Shown in pieces: positions 52,087-61,625 of a stretch of 64,000 nucleotides of DNA (position 1 is the first letter of the stretch; each line of letters opens with the position of its first letter). Both the position numbers and the translations under genes were made by a program. Source of the stretch: Hypericum androsaemum (taxonomy: Eukaryota > Streptophyta > Magnoliopsida > Malpighiales > Hypericaceae); NCBI GenBank assembly GCA_963995505.1, contig OZ023180.1, positions 7,785,263 to 7,849,262 on the forward strand, given 5' to 3'. The notes under the pieces were generated by a model. It saw nothing but the letters and a program-made list of their open reading frames with translations, was not told the DNA's origin and ran no database searches.

Positions 52087-52889
52087 ACTTTATACCTTCC
52101 TTTCCAATAGAACAAGTACTTCGATCTTAAAGAATCTGAAGTCATCTCCAACTCAAAAGCAAAAGCCCTACTAATCTGTTTAAGCCTTTCTTTGAACTTC
52201 AAACTATTCGAGATGTTGATCAACGATGAACCTCCAACATAATTAAACTTGTCCACACCTAAGAAGTCAATATGTTCAACATGTAAATCAGGAAACATGT
52301 AAGATATGGGTTGGACATCTTCCTTGTCAACTAAAACAACAAGTTCTTCTTGTTCACCATCAATAGCAGTTAAGCACTTCTGCATATGAACAACATCCAC
52401 CAATTCTGATTCATTGAACAAATCTCTCAAGTAAAGAAGTGACATGGCATGGTCATCAAAACATTCTCCATCGAACAAGTCAATAGAATATTCACCAAAT
52501 TCCTCCCATGTCAAAACCTCTTCTTCAACAATCACTTCAGGTGTAACCTCCAAATCGTCAGAACTACATACCTTCCCCTCAATGTCGTGCTTAGTGTTAA
52601 TGGTGTTCTCCCTCTTTCCATTGACTTCTCCAACAAAATTAGCTCCTGAATTCTTCTCATCTTTGACCCTCATCCTCCTTTGTTGAATTTGTCTTCCGCT
52701 ACAGACATTAGGAACATCATGTATCCTCTCTTGTTTGCACACTATGCGGTCCACCTTTTCGCTGAGCTTCTTGACCTCCGTTCTCAATATATGCCTCATC
52801 CCACTAAGAAGGGCATCCATAAACGTGTGTGGATCACCAACCAATGGTGCAACACCTTCAAAGGATCTTCTTGAGTAGTTATAAGACAT
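51861..52889 (-). CDS. Chimeric ORF: element-B gag-like protein fused in frame to the LTR-A-encoded tail
   Basis: A 342-codon ORF with ATG at 52889. Residues 1 to about 267 come from element B- and 268-342 from the start of LTR-A. The N-terminus (MSYNYSRRSFEGVAPLVGD) is placed like a gag start and includes a short heptad-like stretch (EVKKLSEKVDRIVCKQE). The rest is acidic (EEEVLTWEEFGEYSIDLFDG; VDKEDVQPISYMFPDL; LHVEHIDFLG) and lacks zinc knuckle, protease or RT motifs. I do not recognise it as a standard gag. It ends LRSKYLFYWKGRYK, then DVSTPTN and GPVTRARAKKFQAEFNGL from the LTR. Either A- inserted into the B ORF with phase kept by chance, or this is the natural 3' end of a non-autonomous element whose ORF runs into its LTR. 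Expression is unknown; the frame is intact. Confidence 0.6.
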   Translation of the reverse strand: MSYNYSRRSFEGVAPLVGDPHTFMDALLSGMRHILRTEVKKLSEKVDRIVCKQERIHDVPNVCSGRQIQQRRMRVKDEKNSGANFVGEVNGKRENTINTKHDIEGKVCSSDDLEVTPEVIVEEEVLTWEEFGEYSIDLFDGECFDDHAMSLLYLRDLFNESELVDVVHMQKCLTAIDGEQEELVVLVDKEDVQPISYMFPDLHVEHIDFLGVDKFNYVGGSSLINISNSLKFKERLKQISRAFAFELEMTSDSLRSKYLFYWKGRYKVDVSTPTNTPTFKPQDSRQVHVPIGPVTRARAKKFQAEFNGLMQEVWAQDGAYKCKDVHEAHAKPMHVIEAILEA

Positions 52890-53125
52890 TCTTGCAGATT
52901 CACTTTTTTTCTACTTTCAACTTTTCTTTTTTTGATTTTTTTTTCAGCCTTCTTTCTTCTTCTTTTCTTGGCTGCCTTCTTCTCTATCTTTCTTTTTTTC
53001 GGAATTTTTTTCCTCTTTTTTATTTTTTTTTCTTTCTCCAACTCAGAAAAAAATAAGAACAATAATTGAAAACTAATGAAAACAAAAACGAAATTTAAAG
53101 ATAGATGATCGGAAGTAGAGCCTAA
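52890..53125 (-). other. Leader of element B-
   Basis: Minus-strand purine-rich sequence (AAGAAAAAGAAGG-like runs, + 52910-53045) lies between the primer site and the ATG at 52889. A Lys-rich frame through it is compositional. Confidence 0.65.
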
Positions 53126-53137
53126 GCTCTGATACCA
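53126..53137 (-). promoter_or_regulatory. Primer-binding site of B- (tRNA-iMet type)
   Basis: The minus strand reads TGGTATCAGAGC, two bases (GT) after the LTR end, the same spacing as in A+. This marks 53140-53768 as a 5' LTR rather than a solo LTR. Confidence 0.88.
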
Positions 53138-53139
53138 AC

Positions 53140-53768
53140 TAATGTGAATCTCGTTACGGATCCACGCGAAAGCCGGATCTATCTACGTTCAGATTGATGG
53201 AAATCTCGACCCGTTGTTTGCACCTTTGCAAGAACCTCGGTATGAACAACCTCGACCCGCTGCTGTAGGGAAACAAGAACCTTGAATTGATGAAGATGCC
53301 ACAAACGGTGATGTAGATCCGCTAGATAAGTCGAAGGTGAACGAACGGAATCCCTCCGCTGTGTTCGAACAGTTCTGAAGAACCAAGAGAGCAAAGCCCA
53401 CGTTTTTTGTACTCCAATTATTCTCCTCATTCTCATTGATAAAGCCTTTATATATAGGCATATTGTTACAAAAAGAATCCTAGTTAAATAAAACTTCTAA
53501 CTAGATAAATATGACTTAAAAAGAGAAACTGAAAAGGAAAATAACTCTAATCCTACTAGGAATACTAAAAAACGTGATTATCTCATAATTGACTTCCTAA
53601 AGAGACTAGAACTCCTAATAAAATGAAATTATCTTTTTTGTAACTTCCTAAACAGAATAGAACTCATGTAAAATGAAATTAACAAATAATTAACTTCCTA
53701 AATAGACTTTGAAACTCAAAAACGAATTATTAAATAATTATGGCTTCTTGCAGATCTGATTCATATCA
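53140..53768 (-). repeat. 5' LTR of element B- (629 bp)
   Basis: On the minus strand it begins TGATATGAATCAGATC and ends GATTCACATTA; the plus-strand copy at 62552-63170 ends CACATCA. The promoter is the minus-strand TATATATAAA at + 53447-53456. It shares little with LTR-A beyond short terminal similarity and a CGTTTGTGGC-like motif, so it is a separate family. Confidence 0.88.
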
Positions 53769-56700
53769 AAAAGGCAAGAAAAGGCAAGGAAAAGGTAAGA
53801 AAAGGCAAGAAAAGCAAGGAAAAGGCATGAAAACACAAGGAAAGGCAAAAGGCAAGAAAAGGCAAGAAAATTTAAGAAAAGGTAAGAAAAGATAAAAAAA
53901 AAAAAGGCATGAAAAGGAATGAAAAGAAAAGATAAGGCAAGAAAAGGCAAGAAAAGGGAAGGAAAAGAAATGAAAAGGTAAGAAAAGGCAAGATAAGGAA
54001 AGATAAGGCAAGAAAAGGAAAGAAAAGGAAAGATAAAGCAAGAAAATACAAGAAAAGGAAAGATAAGGAAAGATAAGGCAAGAAAAGGGAAGATAAGGTA
54101 AGAAGAGGAAAGAAAACTCAAGGAAAAGGAAAGATATGGCAAGAAATGGCAAGGAAAAGTCATGAAAATGCAAGAAAAGGAAAAAAAGGCAGGAAAAGGC
54201 AAGAAAAGATAAGAAAAGGAAAGAAAAAGATTGAAAAGAAAAGATAAGGCAAGATAAGGCAAGGAAAAGGCAAGAAAAGGCAAGAAAAGTCAAGGAAAAG
54301 GAATCAAAAGGCAAGAAAAGGCATGAAAAGCCTGGAAAAGGCATTAAAAGGCAAGGAAAGGAAAGAAAAGGCATAAAAAGGCAAGGAAAGGAAAGATAAG
54401 AAAAGGCAAGATAAGATAAGAAAAGGCAAGAAAAGGAATAAAAAGAAAAGATAAGGGAAGAAAATGCAAGAAAAAGGCAAGAAAAGGAAAGAAAAGGCAA
54501 GAAAATTAAAGGAAAAAGAATGAAAAGGCAAAAAAGGCAAGAAAAGGCAAGAAAAGGCAAGAAAAGGCAAGAAAAGGAAAGGAAATGCAAGAAAAGGTAA
54601 GAAAAGACAAGATAAGGCAAGAAAAGCCAAGAAAAGGAAAGAAATGGAAAGATAAGGCCAGAAAAGGCAAGAAATGGCAAGGAAAAGACAAGAAAAGGCA
54701 AGGAAAAGGAAAGAAAAGGTAAGAAAAGGTAAGAAAAGGCAAGATAAGGCAAGAAAAGGAAAGATAAAGCAAGAAAAGGAAAGGAAAGGCAAGGATTAGC
54801 AAGGAAAAGACAAGAAATGGAAAGATAAGGAAAGGAAAGGCAGGGAAAATCCATGAAAAGGCAAGGAAAAGGCAAGAAAAGTCAAGATAAGGCAAGAAAA
54901 TGCAAGGAAAAGGAAAGAAAAGGAAAGATAAGGCAAGAAAAGACAAAAAAAGAAAAGAAAAGGAAAGATAAGGCAAGATAAGGTATGAAGAGGAAAGAAA
55001 AGTCAAGGCAAAAGCAAGATATGGCAAGAAATAGCAAGGAAAAGTCATGAAAAGGAAAAAAAAGGAAAGAAAAGGCAGGAAAAGGCGAGATAAGGCAAGA
55101 AAAGGTAAGAAAAGACAAGAAAAGGCAAGAAAAGGCAAGGAAAAGGAAAGAAAAGGCAAGAAAAGGAATGGAAAAGGCATGAAAATGCATGAAAATGAAA
55201 TATAAGGCAAGAAAAGTAATGAAAAGCCAAGAAAAGGAAAGAAAAGGCGAGGAAAAGGCAAGAAAAAGCAAGATAAGGCAAGAAAAAGAAAGAAAAGGCA
55301 AGGAAAATTATAAAAAAAGGCAAGATAAGGAAAGAAATGGCATGGAAAAGGCAAGAAAAGGCAAGGAAAATGCAAGAAAAGGTAAGAAAAGGTAAGATAA
55401 GGCAAGAAACGGCCAGAAAAGGAAAGAAAAGCAAAGATAAGGCAAGAAATGGCTAGAAAAGGAAAGAAAAGGAAAGAAAAGGCAAGAAAAGTCAAGAAAA
55501 GGCAAGGAAATGGCAAGAAAAGGAAAGAAAAGGCAAGGAAAAGGAATCAAAGGCAAGAAAAGGAAAGATAATGCAAGAAAAGGCAAGGAAAAGGAATGAA
55601 AAGACAAGAAAAGGCAAGATAGGTTACGATAAGGCAAGAAAAGGAAAGAAAAGGCAAGAAAAAGGCAAGATAAGACAAGAAAAGGAAAGAAAATGCAAGA
55701 TAAGGCAAGAAAAGGAAAGGAAAGATGAAGCAAGAAAAGGAAAGATAAGGCAAGAAAAGAAAAGAAAAGAAAGGCAAGGGAAAGGTAAGAAAAGGCAAGA
55801 TAAGAAAAGAAAAGGTAAGAAAAAGAATGAAAAGGCAAGAAAATGCATGAAAAGGTAAGAAAAGGCAAGATAATGCAAGAGAAGCCAAGATAAGGCAACA
55901 AAAGAGAAGAAAAGGCAAGATAAGGCAAGAAAAGGCAAGGAAAGGCAAGGAAAGGAAAGAAAAGGAAATATAAGGCAAGAAAAGGTAGGATAAGGCAAGA
56001 TAAGGCAACAAAAGAGAAGAAAAGAGAAGATAAGGCAAGAAAAGGCAAGGAAAGGAAAGGAAAGAAAAGGAAATATAAGGCAAGAAAAGGAAGGATATGG
56101 TGATAAGAGGGAAGAAAAGTCAAAGAAAAGGAAAGATAAGGCAAGAAATGGCAAGGAAAAGGCATGAAAAGGCAAGAAATGATAAGAAAAGGCAAGAAAA
56201 GATAAGAAAAGGCAAGAAAATGAATGAAAAGTGAAGATAAGGCAAGAAAAGGCAAGGAAAATGAAAGAAAAGGCAAGAAAATTCAAGGAAAAGGAATGAA
56301 AAGGCAAGATAAGGCAAGAAAATGCAAGATAAACAAGGAAAAGGCATGAAAAGGAAAGGAAAGGAAAGAAAAGGAAAGAAATGGTAAGAAAAGGAAAGAT
56401 AAGGCAAGAAAAGGAAAGGAAAAGGCAAAAAAAAAGGAAAGATAAGGCAAGAAAAGGCAAGTAAAGGCAAGAAAAAGGAAAGAAAAGGCAAGAAAAGGCA
56501 AGCAAGAAAAGAAAAGACAATGCAAGATATGGCAAGAAAAGGCAAGATAAGGTAAGAAAAGGCAAGGAAAAGGAAAGAAAAGGCAAGAAAAGGCATGGAA
56601 AAGGCATGAAAAGGCAAGAAAAGAAAAGATAAAGCCAGAAAAGGCATGATAAGAGAAGAAAAGGCAAGGAAAAAGCAAGAAAAGGCAAGATAAGGCAAGA

Positions 56701-57267
56701 AAATGAAAGAAAAGGCAAGGAAAAGGTAAGATAAGGAAAGAACAGGCATGAAAAGGCAAAGAAAAGGGAAGAAAAATGTAAGAAAAGGCAAGATAAGGCA
56801 AGAAAAGGCAAGAAAAGGCAAGAAAAGGAAAGACAAGGCAAGAAAAGGAAAGGAAAGGCAAGGAAAAGGCAAGCAAAGGAAAGAAAGGCAAGGAAAAGTC
56901 AAGAAAAGGATAGAAAAGGCATGGAAAAGGTAAGAAAAGGCATGAAAAGGCTAGAAAAGGAAAGAAAAGGTAAGAAAAGGCAAGATAAGGCAAGAAAAGG
57001 AAAGATAAAGCAAGAAAAGGAAAGAAAAGGCAAGGATTAGCAAGGAAAAGGCAAGAAATGGCAAGATAAGGAAAGGAAAGGCAGGAAAAATCCATGAAAA
57101 GGCAAGATAAGGCAAGAAAATACAAGGAAAAGGAAAGAAAAGGAAAGATAAGGCAAGAAAAGGCAAAAAAAGAAAAGAAAAGGAAAGATAAGGCAAGATA
57201 CGGTATGAAGAGGAAAGAAAAGTCAAGGAAAAAGCAAGATAAGGTAAGAAATACCAAGGAAAAGTCA
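53769..57267 (-). repeat. Inverted decamer array (GCAAGAAAAG on + strand)
   Basis: This is the same 10-bp repeat as 24134-48480 but in opposite orientation: + is purine-rich with units such as GGCAAGAAAA, GGAAAGAAAA, GGCAAGATAA and GGCATGAAAA. It starts exactly at the B- LTR edge and is interrupted at 57268 by solo LTR-C. Long minus-strand frames (up to about 400 codons, Phe/Leu/Ser) are compositional, as in the large array. No gene is called. Confidence 0.94.
54731..57267 (-). repeat. ~2.24-kb higher-order repeat in the inverted decamer array
   Basis: About 54731-55050 and 56968-57267 share the same order of rare variants, including GGCAAGGATTAGCAAGG (about 54788 and 57027), AATCCATGAAAAGG (about 54847 and 57087) and GGTATGAAGAGG (about 54983 and 57207). 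The offset is about 2236. The second copy continues after solo LTR-C at 58067-58118, matching 55032-55087. A roughly 106-bp local duplication with AAGGCAACAAAAGAGAAG occurs near 55893 and 55999. Confidence 0.85.
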
Positions 57268-58066
57268 TGAACTCGCGCGTAGTGCTCCGTTCATTTCTCT
57301 ATGTTCATTCGCGCCCTCTGATATGAATCCCGTCAGGAACTCGCACCAACTCAGACCGTCTACTCTAGGATGATGGTTGATCTTGACCCGTCGCTTTGCG
57401 CCTTGCACCGAACCTTAGTGTTGGTTAACTTTGACCCGTAGCAATGGTGAGAACGCGAACCTTGATCTTGAATCGAATACGCCACAAACGGAGATGGAAA
57501 TTCTGTTTGATAAGTACAAACGCCCTAGCTAAGCAATCCAGCCCACAAGGACAACCAGAGTATCAAATCTCACTAATTTTCTTATGCCAAAAAGTGATGC
57601 CTTTATTGAATTCGTGGCCCTCCTTATATAGAGGTTAAAACTGACCTGGATAGACTCCAAAGTCAACAAGATAAGTTCTGAAGAGCTCCAAACTTATCAT
57701 ACTACTTAAACTAGTTCTAAAAACGAATGTTTATCCTAAGAATTGAAAAACACAATCATTATCCAACATTATCCACTATTGGATAACTCTTATTCCTAAA
57801 AAGTTATAAAAAGTTTGGATAACTCTTATTCCTAAAAAGTAGGAATCTTGGTTCTACTCCTTTAGGCTTCCAAAACAACTCCAATCACGTGCATGGGCTT
57901 TGCATGGACGTCCACGGGCTTACACGAACTAGTTGTAGTCCAAATCCCTTGAATTAATCCGTTGAGCTCAGCTTGAAGCGTCTTTGCTCTTGCTCTTGTG
58001 ATTGGTCCAAGTGGAACTCGAACTGGTTGTGGGTCTTGTAGCTCCATAGTGGACGTGTTCACATCA
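57268..58066 (-). mobile_element. Solo LTR-C (799 bp) inserted in the decamer array
   Basis: The left edge is TGAACTCGCG and the right edge ends GTTCACATCA. Both sides carry AGTCA (57263-57267 and 58067-58071), a perfect 5-bp target duplication, and decamer DNA continues on each side. The empty-site order is seen at about 55032-55087. On the minus strand it begins TGATGTGAACACGTCC and encodes at its start the tail VPLGPITRARAKTLQAEL, related to but distinct from LTR-A. TATA is at + 57624-57630 and AATAAA at 57602-57607, both minus strand. A solo LTR arises by recombination between the two LTRs of one element. Confidence 0.92.
57862..58064 (-). pseudogene. LTR-C-encoded C-terminal polyprotein tail
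   Basis: The open frame at the 5' end of LTR-C reads STMELQDPQPVRVPLGPITR and then ARAKTLQAELNGLIQ, ending VIGVVLEA before a stop. In an intact element the pol frame would enter the 3' LTR and end here. In the solo LTR nothing lies upstream, so it is a remnant. The same tail occurs in LTR-A as GPVTRARAKKFQAEFNGL ... VIEAILEA. Confidence 0.75.
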
Positions 58067-58071
58067 AGTCA

Positions 58072-58118
58072 TGAAAAGGAAAAAAAAGGAAAGAAAAGGC
58101 AGGAAAAGGCGAGATAAG
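58072..58118 (-). repeat. Decamer array remnant between LTR-C and LTR-A+
   Basis: Purine-rich decamers (for example GAAAGAAAAGGCAGGAAAAG) continue the array from before LTR-C and stop at the start of LTR-A+. The five bases before LTR-A+ are ATAAG (58114-58118), the predicted target duplication of A+; the other copy would lie beyond this window. Confidence 0.85.
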
Positions 58119-58909
58119 TGATGTGAGCACACCTATGAACACACCTACATTCAAGCCACAAGACTCACGGTAAGTGCACGTACCAATTGGACCGGTGACA
58201 CGAGCAAGAGCCAAAAAGTTTCAGGCAGAATTTAATGGATTAATGCAAGAAGTCTGGGCTCAAGATGGTGCGTACAAGTGCAAGGACGTGCATGAGGCCC
58301 ACGCTAAGCCCATGCACGTGATAGAGGCTATTTTGGAAGCTTGATATGCACGCAAACTTCTGGATGCATGCGCACATGGAGAATCAGAAAGAATCAATCT
58401 ATTTAGGCCGTGCATCTACTTGTTAGGACGTGCAACTATTAGTTATTCTATTAGATATTATTTGCTTAGATTATTTCCTATTTTAGTTGAATAATTCGGC
58501 CAGAATATCCTTAGATTAGGAAAGAGAGTTTTGGCCAGCCTTTGAGCTCCTTTTAAGGAGTTAGCTTGTTTAGGAATACCTTGGTACTTTGGAGCCTATA
58601 TAAGGAGGTCTCCTAGCAATAAAACAGACACAACTTTTGAGATTGATAATTTTGTGAGTTAGATACTCCTTGCGTGTTCTTGCTAATTGCTGGATTGCTT
58701 AGCTTGAGCAAAATTTTTCACTTATCAAACGATTCACCCATCATCGTTTGTGGCGTGGTTCGACTTGGACCATAGGTTCTCGAATTTCCATTGCTTGGGT
58801 TGCGGATCTTCTAATCCAAGGTTCTTGCAAGGCTCGAGTTCGGGGGTTGCGGTCTCTTCCATCCAAAGTAGCACGGTCCGTTGTGAATCTCCTGCCGAGG
58901 TTCATATCA
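58119..58909 (+). repeat. 5' LTR of element A+ (791 bp)
   Basis: Starts TGATGTGAGCACACCT and ends TTCATATCA, with intact TG..CA ends. The encoded tail has a nonsense change: CGG TAA at 58168-58173, where the other LTR-A copies read CGG CAA. TATA and AATAAA are present. Confidence 0.92.
58597..58623 (+). promoter_or_regulatory. TATA box and polyadenylation hexamer of LTR-A+
   Basis: TATATAAG at 58597-58604 and AATAAA at 58618-58623. The R region is expected to start a few tens of bases after the TATA box. Confidence 0.65.
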
Positions 58910-58911
58910 GT

Positions 58912-58924
58912 TGGTATCAGAGCC
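58912..58924 (+). promoter_or_regulatory. Primer-binding site of A+ (tRNA-iMet)
   Basis: TGGTATCAGAGCC lies two bases after the LTR end, complementary to the 3' end of plant initiator-Met tRNA. It primes minus-strand DNA synthesis. Confidence 0.93.
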
Positions 58925-59540
58925 ACGGCTTGCTACTATCTATCCTTACATTTCCTTTTGTTGGTCTAGTATCCAATTCGTTTTTTTTATAAGTAGTTTG
59001 ATTCGTTTGGGTTTCGAGCAATCAGATTCGTGACTTAGTTATTCTAGGTTGTGTATTCTGATCAAAAGAAAAAAAAAGAAAAAAAAAGGAAAAGAAAAAA
59101 GAAAAAGAAAACAAAAGAAGAAGCAAGACTAAATAGGAAATTGCAAGACTAAAGCCGAGCAAAGCGAATTGGGACGCTTGTGATTAAAGAGAAAACGCAA
59201 GAGAAACAAAAGAGGAAGCAAGAAGCAAGTCCAATAGGCGGACAGAAAACAAGAGGAAGTCAGTCCGAATAAATCTACGTGCAGCGCAAGAAGACAAGGA
59301 ACTACCTTTGATAGTGATCCGTGTAGTTCAAGCAAAGCCTTGTTAGCTTAGTAAGAACGTACAAGAGTATCACGAGAGGAAAAAGGCAAGAGTTTGTGAG
59401 TGCATTAGAGAGAAAAGCCAAATAATTGAGTGCAAACACGAGTGAACTTGAGTGCAACTTACATTGAGAGTAAACACGTAAGGGAGTGAACTTGTGAGGC
59501 CATCAATTTTTTTTTACTAACGAAATTTTCTTGCAGCAAG
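58925..59540 (+). other. Untranslated leader of element A+
   Basis: About 616 nt with a purine-rich run at 59064-59125 and a TTTTCTTGCAGCAAG stretch just before the gag ATG. TTCTTGCAG resembles a plant 3' splice site, but no donor is evident. Its purine run resembles the decamer composition without its period. Confidence 0.6.
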
Positions 59541-60659
59541 ATGTCTTACGAAGATCAAAGAGAAAAAGAGGGTACGTTGGCTGATGTTGGTCTTAAGGTA
59601 TTTGTGGAGGCCCTGACAGGAAAATTCCAACAAATGATGCGAGCAGAGATGGAGCCGTTGCAACAACGCATGGATGCAATGGAGGACACTCGCAACAGCC
59701 AACAACCAAGAAGCGAAGTCCAAGCACAACGAAGATTTGCACCTTTGGGAGGCACAAGTGGAGGAGAATTTCGTGCACAAAGAAGGAGAGCCCCTTTGGG
59801 AAGCACAAGTGAAGAAGATTCCGACCCTTTCCAGGAGGAGGACGTAGGTTCTACAAGGAATCTTAGGCGAGCAAGGACTAACCGCCCACCTAGAGAGGCA
59901 AGGCAAAGAAGAGATGACAACTTGGGAAGTATTAAGCTGAAGATACCTTCCTTTGCAGGTCGTTCTGACCCGGAAGCATACCTAGAGTGGGAGAAGAAGA
60001 TTGAGTTCGTGTTTGATTGCCACAATTGTTCCGAAACAAAGAAGGTAAAGCTAGCTGTGACTGAATTCGCTGATTATGCTATAACGTGGTGGGATCAACT
60101 TGTAACAAGCAGGAGGCATAATGGAGAGCGTCCTATAGCTACATGGGAGAAGATGAAAGCGGTGATGAGGAAACATTTTGTTCCAAGTCATTACTACCGA
60201 GAGCTATACAAGAAGTTACAAGGAATGAGACAAGGAAGTCTGAGCGTGGAAGAATATTACAAACAGATGGAGATGGCCATGATAAGAGCTGACGTGGAGG
60301 AAGATAGAGAAGCTACCATGGCAAGGTTCTTGAATGGACTCAATCCCGAGATCCATGACAAAGTAGAGTTGCAACACTATGTGGAGTTGGAGGACATGGT
60401 GCATATGGCCACGAAAATTGAGAAGCAACTGAAGAGAGGAGGAGGAGGAACAAGAGTTACATCAAGTGCTAATTGGAAGCCAAACTATTCAAAGAAATTT
60501 GACAAACCACAGGCAACCAAGATAGAGCACAAGACTAAGAGTTCCAATGCCAATTCCCAAAAGGAGGTGGAAGCCACTCCCACACGAAACCATGATATCA
60601 AGTGCTTCAAGTGTCAAGGAAGGGGGCACATCTCAAGTCAATGCCCTAACAAATAGATT

Positions 60660-61139
60660 ATGGTGATTAGAGAGAGTGGGGAGGTCGTAACAGAAGGAGA
60701 AGATTCGGATCATGATAGCATGCCTTCATTGGAAGACGTATCCAAAGAGGAAATTCAAGTTCCTGAAGGACTCACTCTAGTGGCAAGAAGAGCCTTGAAC
60801 TTGCAAGCAAGAGAAGAAGATGACAAAGCACAAAGGGAGAATATCTTCCATATAAGGTGTTATGTAAAGGACAAGGTGTGTAGTGTCCTCATTGATGGAG
60901 GCAGCTGTGCTAATGATGTGAGCACACCTACGAACACACCTACATTCAAGCCACAAGACTCACGGCAAGTGCACGTACCAATTGGACCGGTGACACGAGC
61001 AAGAGCCAAAAAGTTTCAGGCAGAATTTAATGGATTAATGCAAGAAGTCTGGGCTCAAGATGGTGCGTACAAGTGCAAGGACGTGCATGAGGCCCATGCA
61101 AAGCCCATGCACGTGATAGAGGCTATTTTGGAAGCTTGA
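60660..61139 (+). pseudogene. Chimeric ORF: A+ protease N-part fused in frame to the solo LTR-A tail
   Basis: A 159-codon frame: about 85 codons of A+ (VIRESGEVVTEGEDSDHDS to IDGGSCAN), then 74 codons from solo LTR-A (DVSTPTN, GPVTRARAKKFQAEFNGL, VIEAILEA). The phase is the same as in the fusion at 51861-52889. The protease is cut two residues after the DGG motif, so no activity is expected. It lies downstream of the TAG at 60654, so translation would need reinitiation at 60660. Confidence 0.7.
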
Positions 61140-61625
61140 CATGCACGTAAGCTTCTAGATGCATGCGCACATGGAGAATCAAGAAGAATCAGCCTATTTA
61201 GTCAGTGCATCTACTTGTTTTGGACGTGCAGCTATTAGTTATTCTATTAGATATTATTTGCTTATATTATTCCTTATTTAGTTGAATAAATTCGGCCAGA
61301 ATCTCCTTAGATTAGGAAAGAGAGTTTTGGCCAGCCTTTGAACTCCTTTTCTTAGGAGATTGATAATTTTGTGAGTTAGATACTCCTTGCGTGTTCTTGC
61401 TAATTGCTGGATTGCTTAGCTTGAGCGAATCTTTCACTTATCAAACGATTCCTCCATCATCATTTGTGGCGTGATTCGACTAGGACCAAAGGTTCACGAA
61501 ATTCCATTGCTCGGGTTGCGGTTCTTCCAAACCAAGGTTCTTGCAAGGCTTGAGTTCGTGGGTTGCGGTCTGTTCCATCCAAAGTAGCACGATCCGTTGT
61601 GAATCTCCTGCCGAGGTTCATATTA
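60914..61625 (+). mobile_element. Solo LTR-A (712 bp) inserted in the A+ protease
   Basis: Starts TGATGTGAGC and ends TTCATATTA. GCTAA flanks both sides (60909-60913 and 61626-61630), a perfect 5-bp target duplication, and the protease reading resumes with VASTTMVEKLGL. Relative to LTR-A+ it lacks about 80 bp near 61349, including the TATA box and polyadenylation signal, so it is promoterless. Confidence 0.93.

Larger units (their letters stand above)
52087..53768 (-). mobile_element. LTR retrotransposon B-, 5' part (LTR, PBS, leader, gag-like ORF)
   Basis: On the minus strand the 5' LTR is 53768-53140, the primer site follows at 53137-53126, then a purine-rich leader and an ORF from 52889. 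The element is interrupted or ends at 52087, where LTR-A- begins. Its LTR meets the inverted decamer array exactly at 53768/53769, so B- inserted into that array. No enzyme domain is present. It could be a non-autonomous family or a longer element whose 3' part is missing. Confidence 0.78.

Noticed and set aside
52796..53062. Lys-rich ORF in the B- leader
   Set aside because: It is a purine-run artefact upstream of, and out of phase with, the gag-like ORF.
53769..57267. Long minus-strand Phe/Leu/Ser ORFs in the inverted array
   Set aside because: Same compositional effect as in the large array.
58748..58992. ORFs across the R/U5 part of LTR-A+
   Set aside because: They overlap the LTR end and primer site, and mirrored versions appear in each LTR copy. 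No protein similarity is visible.
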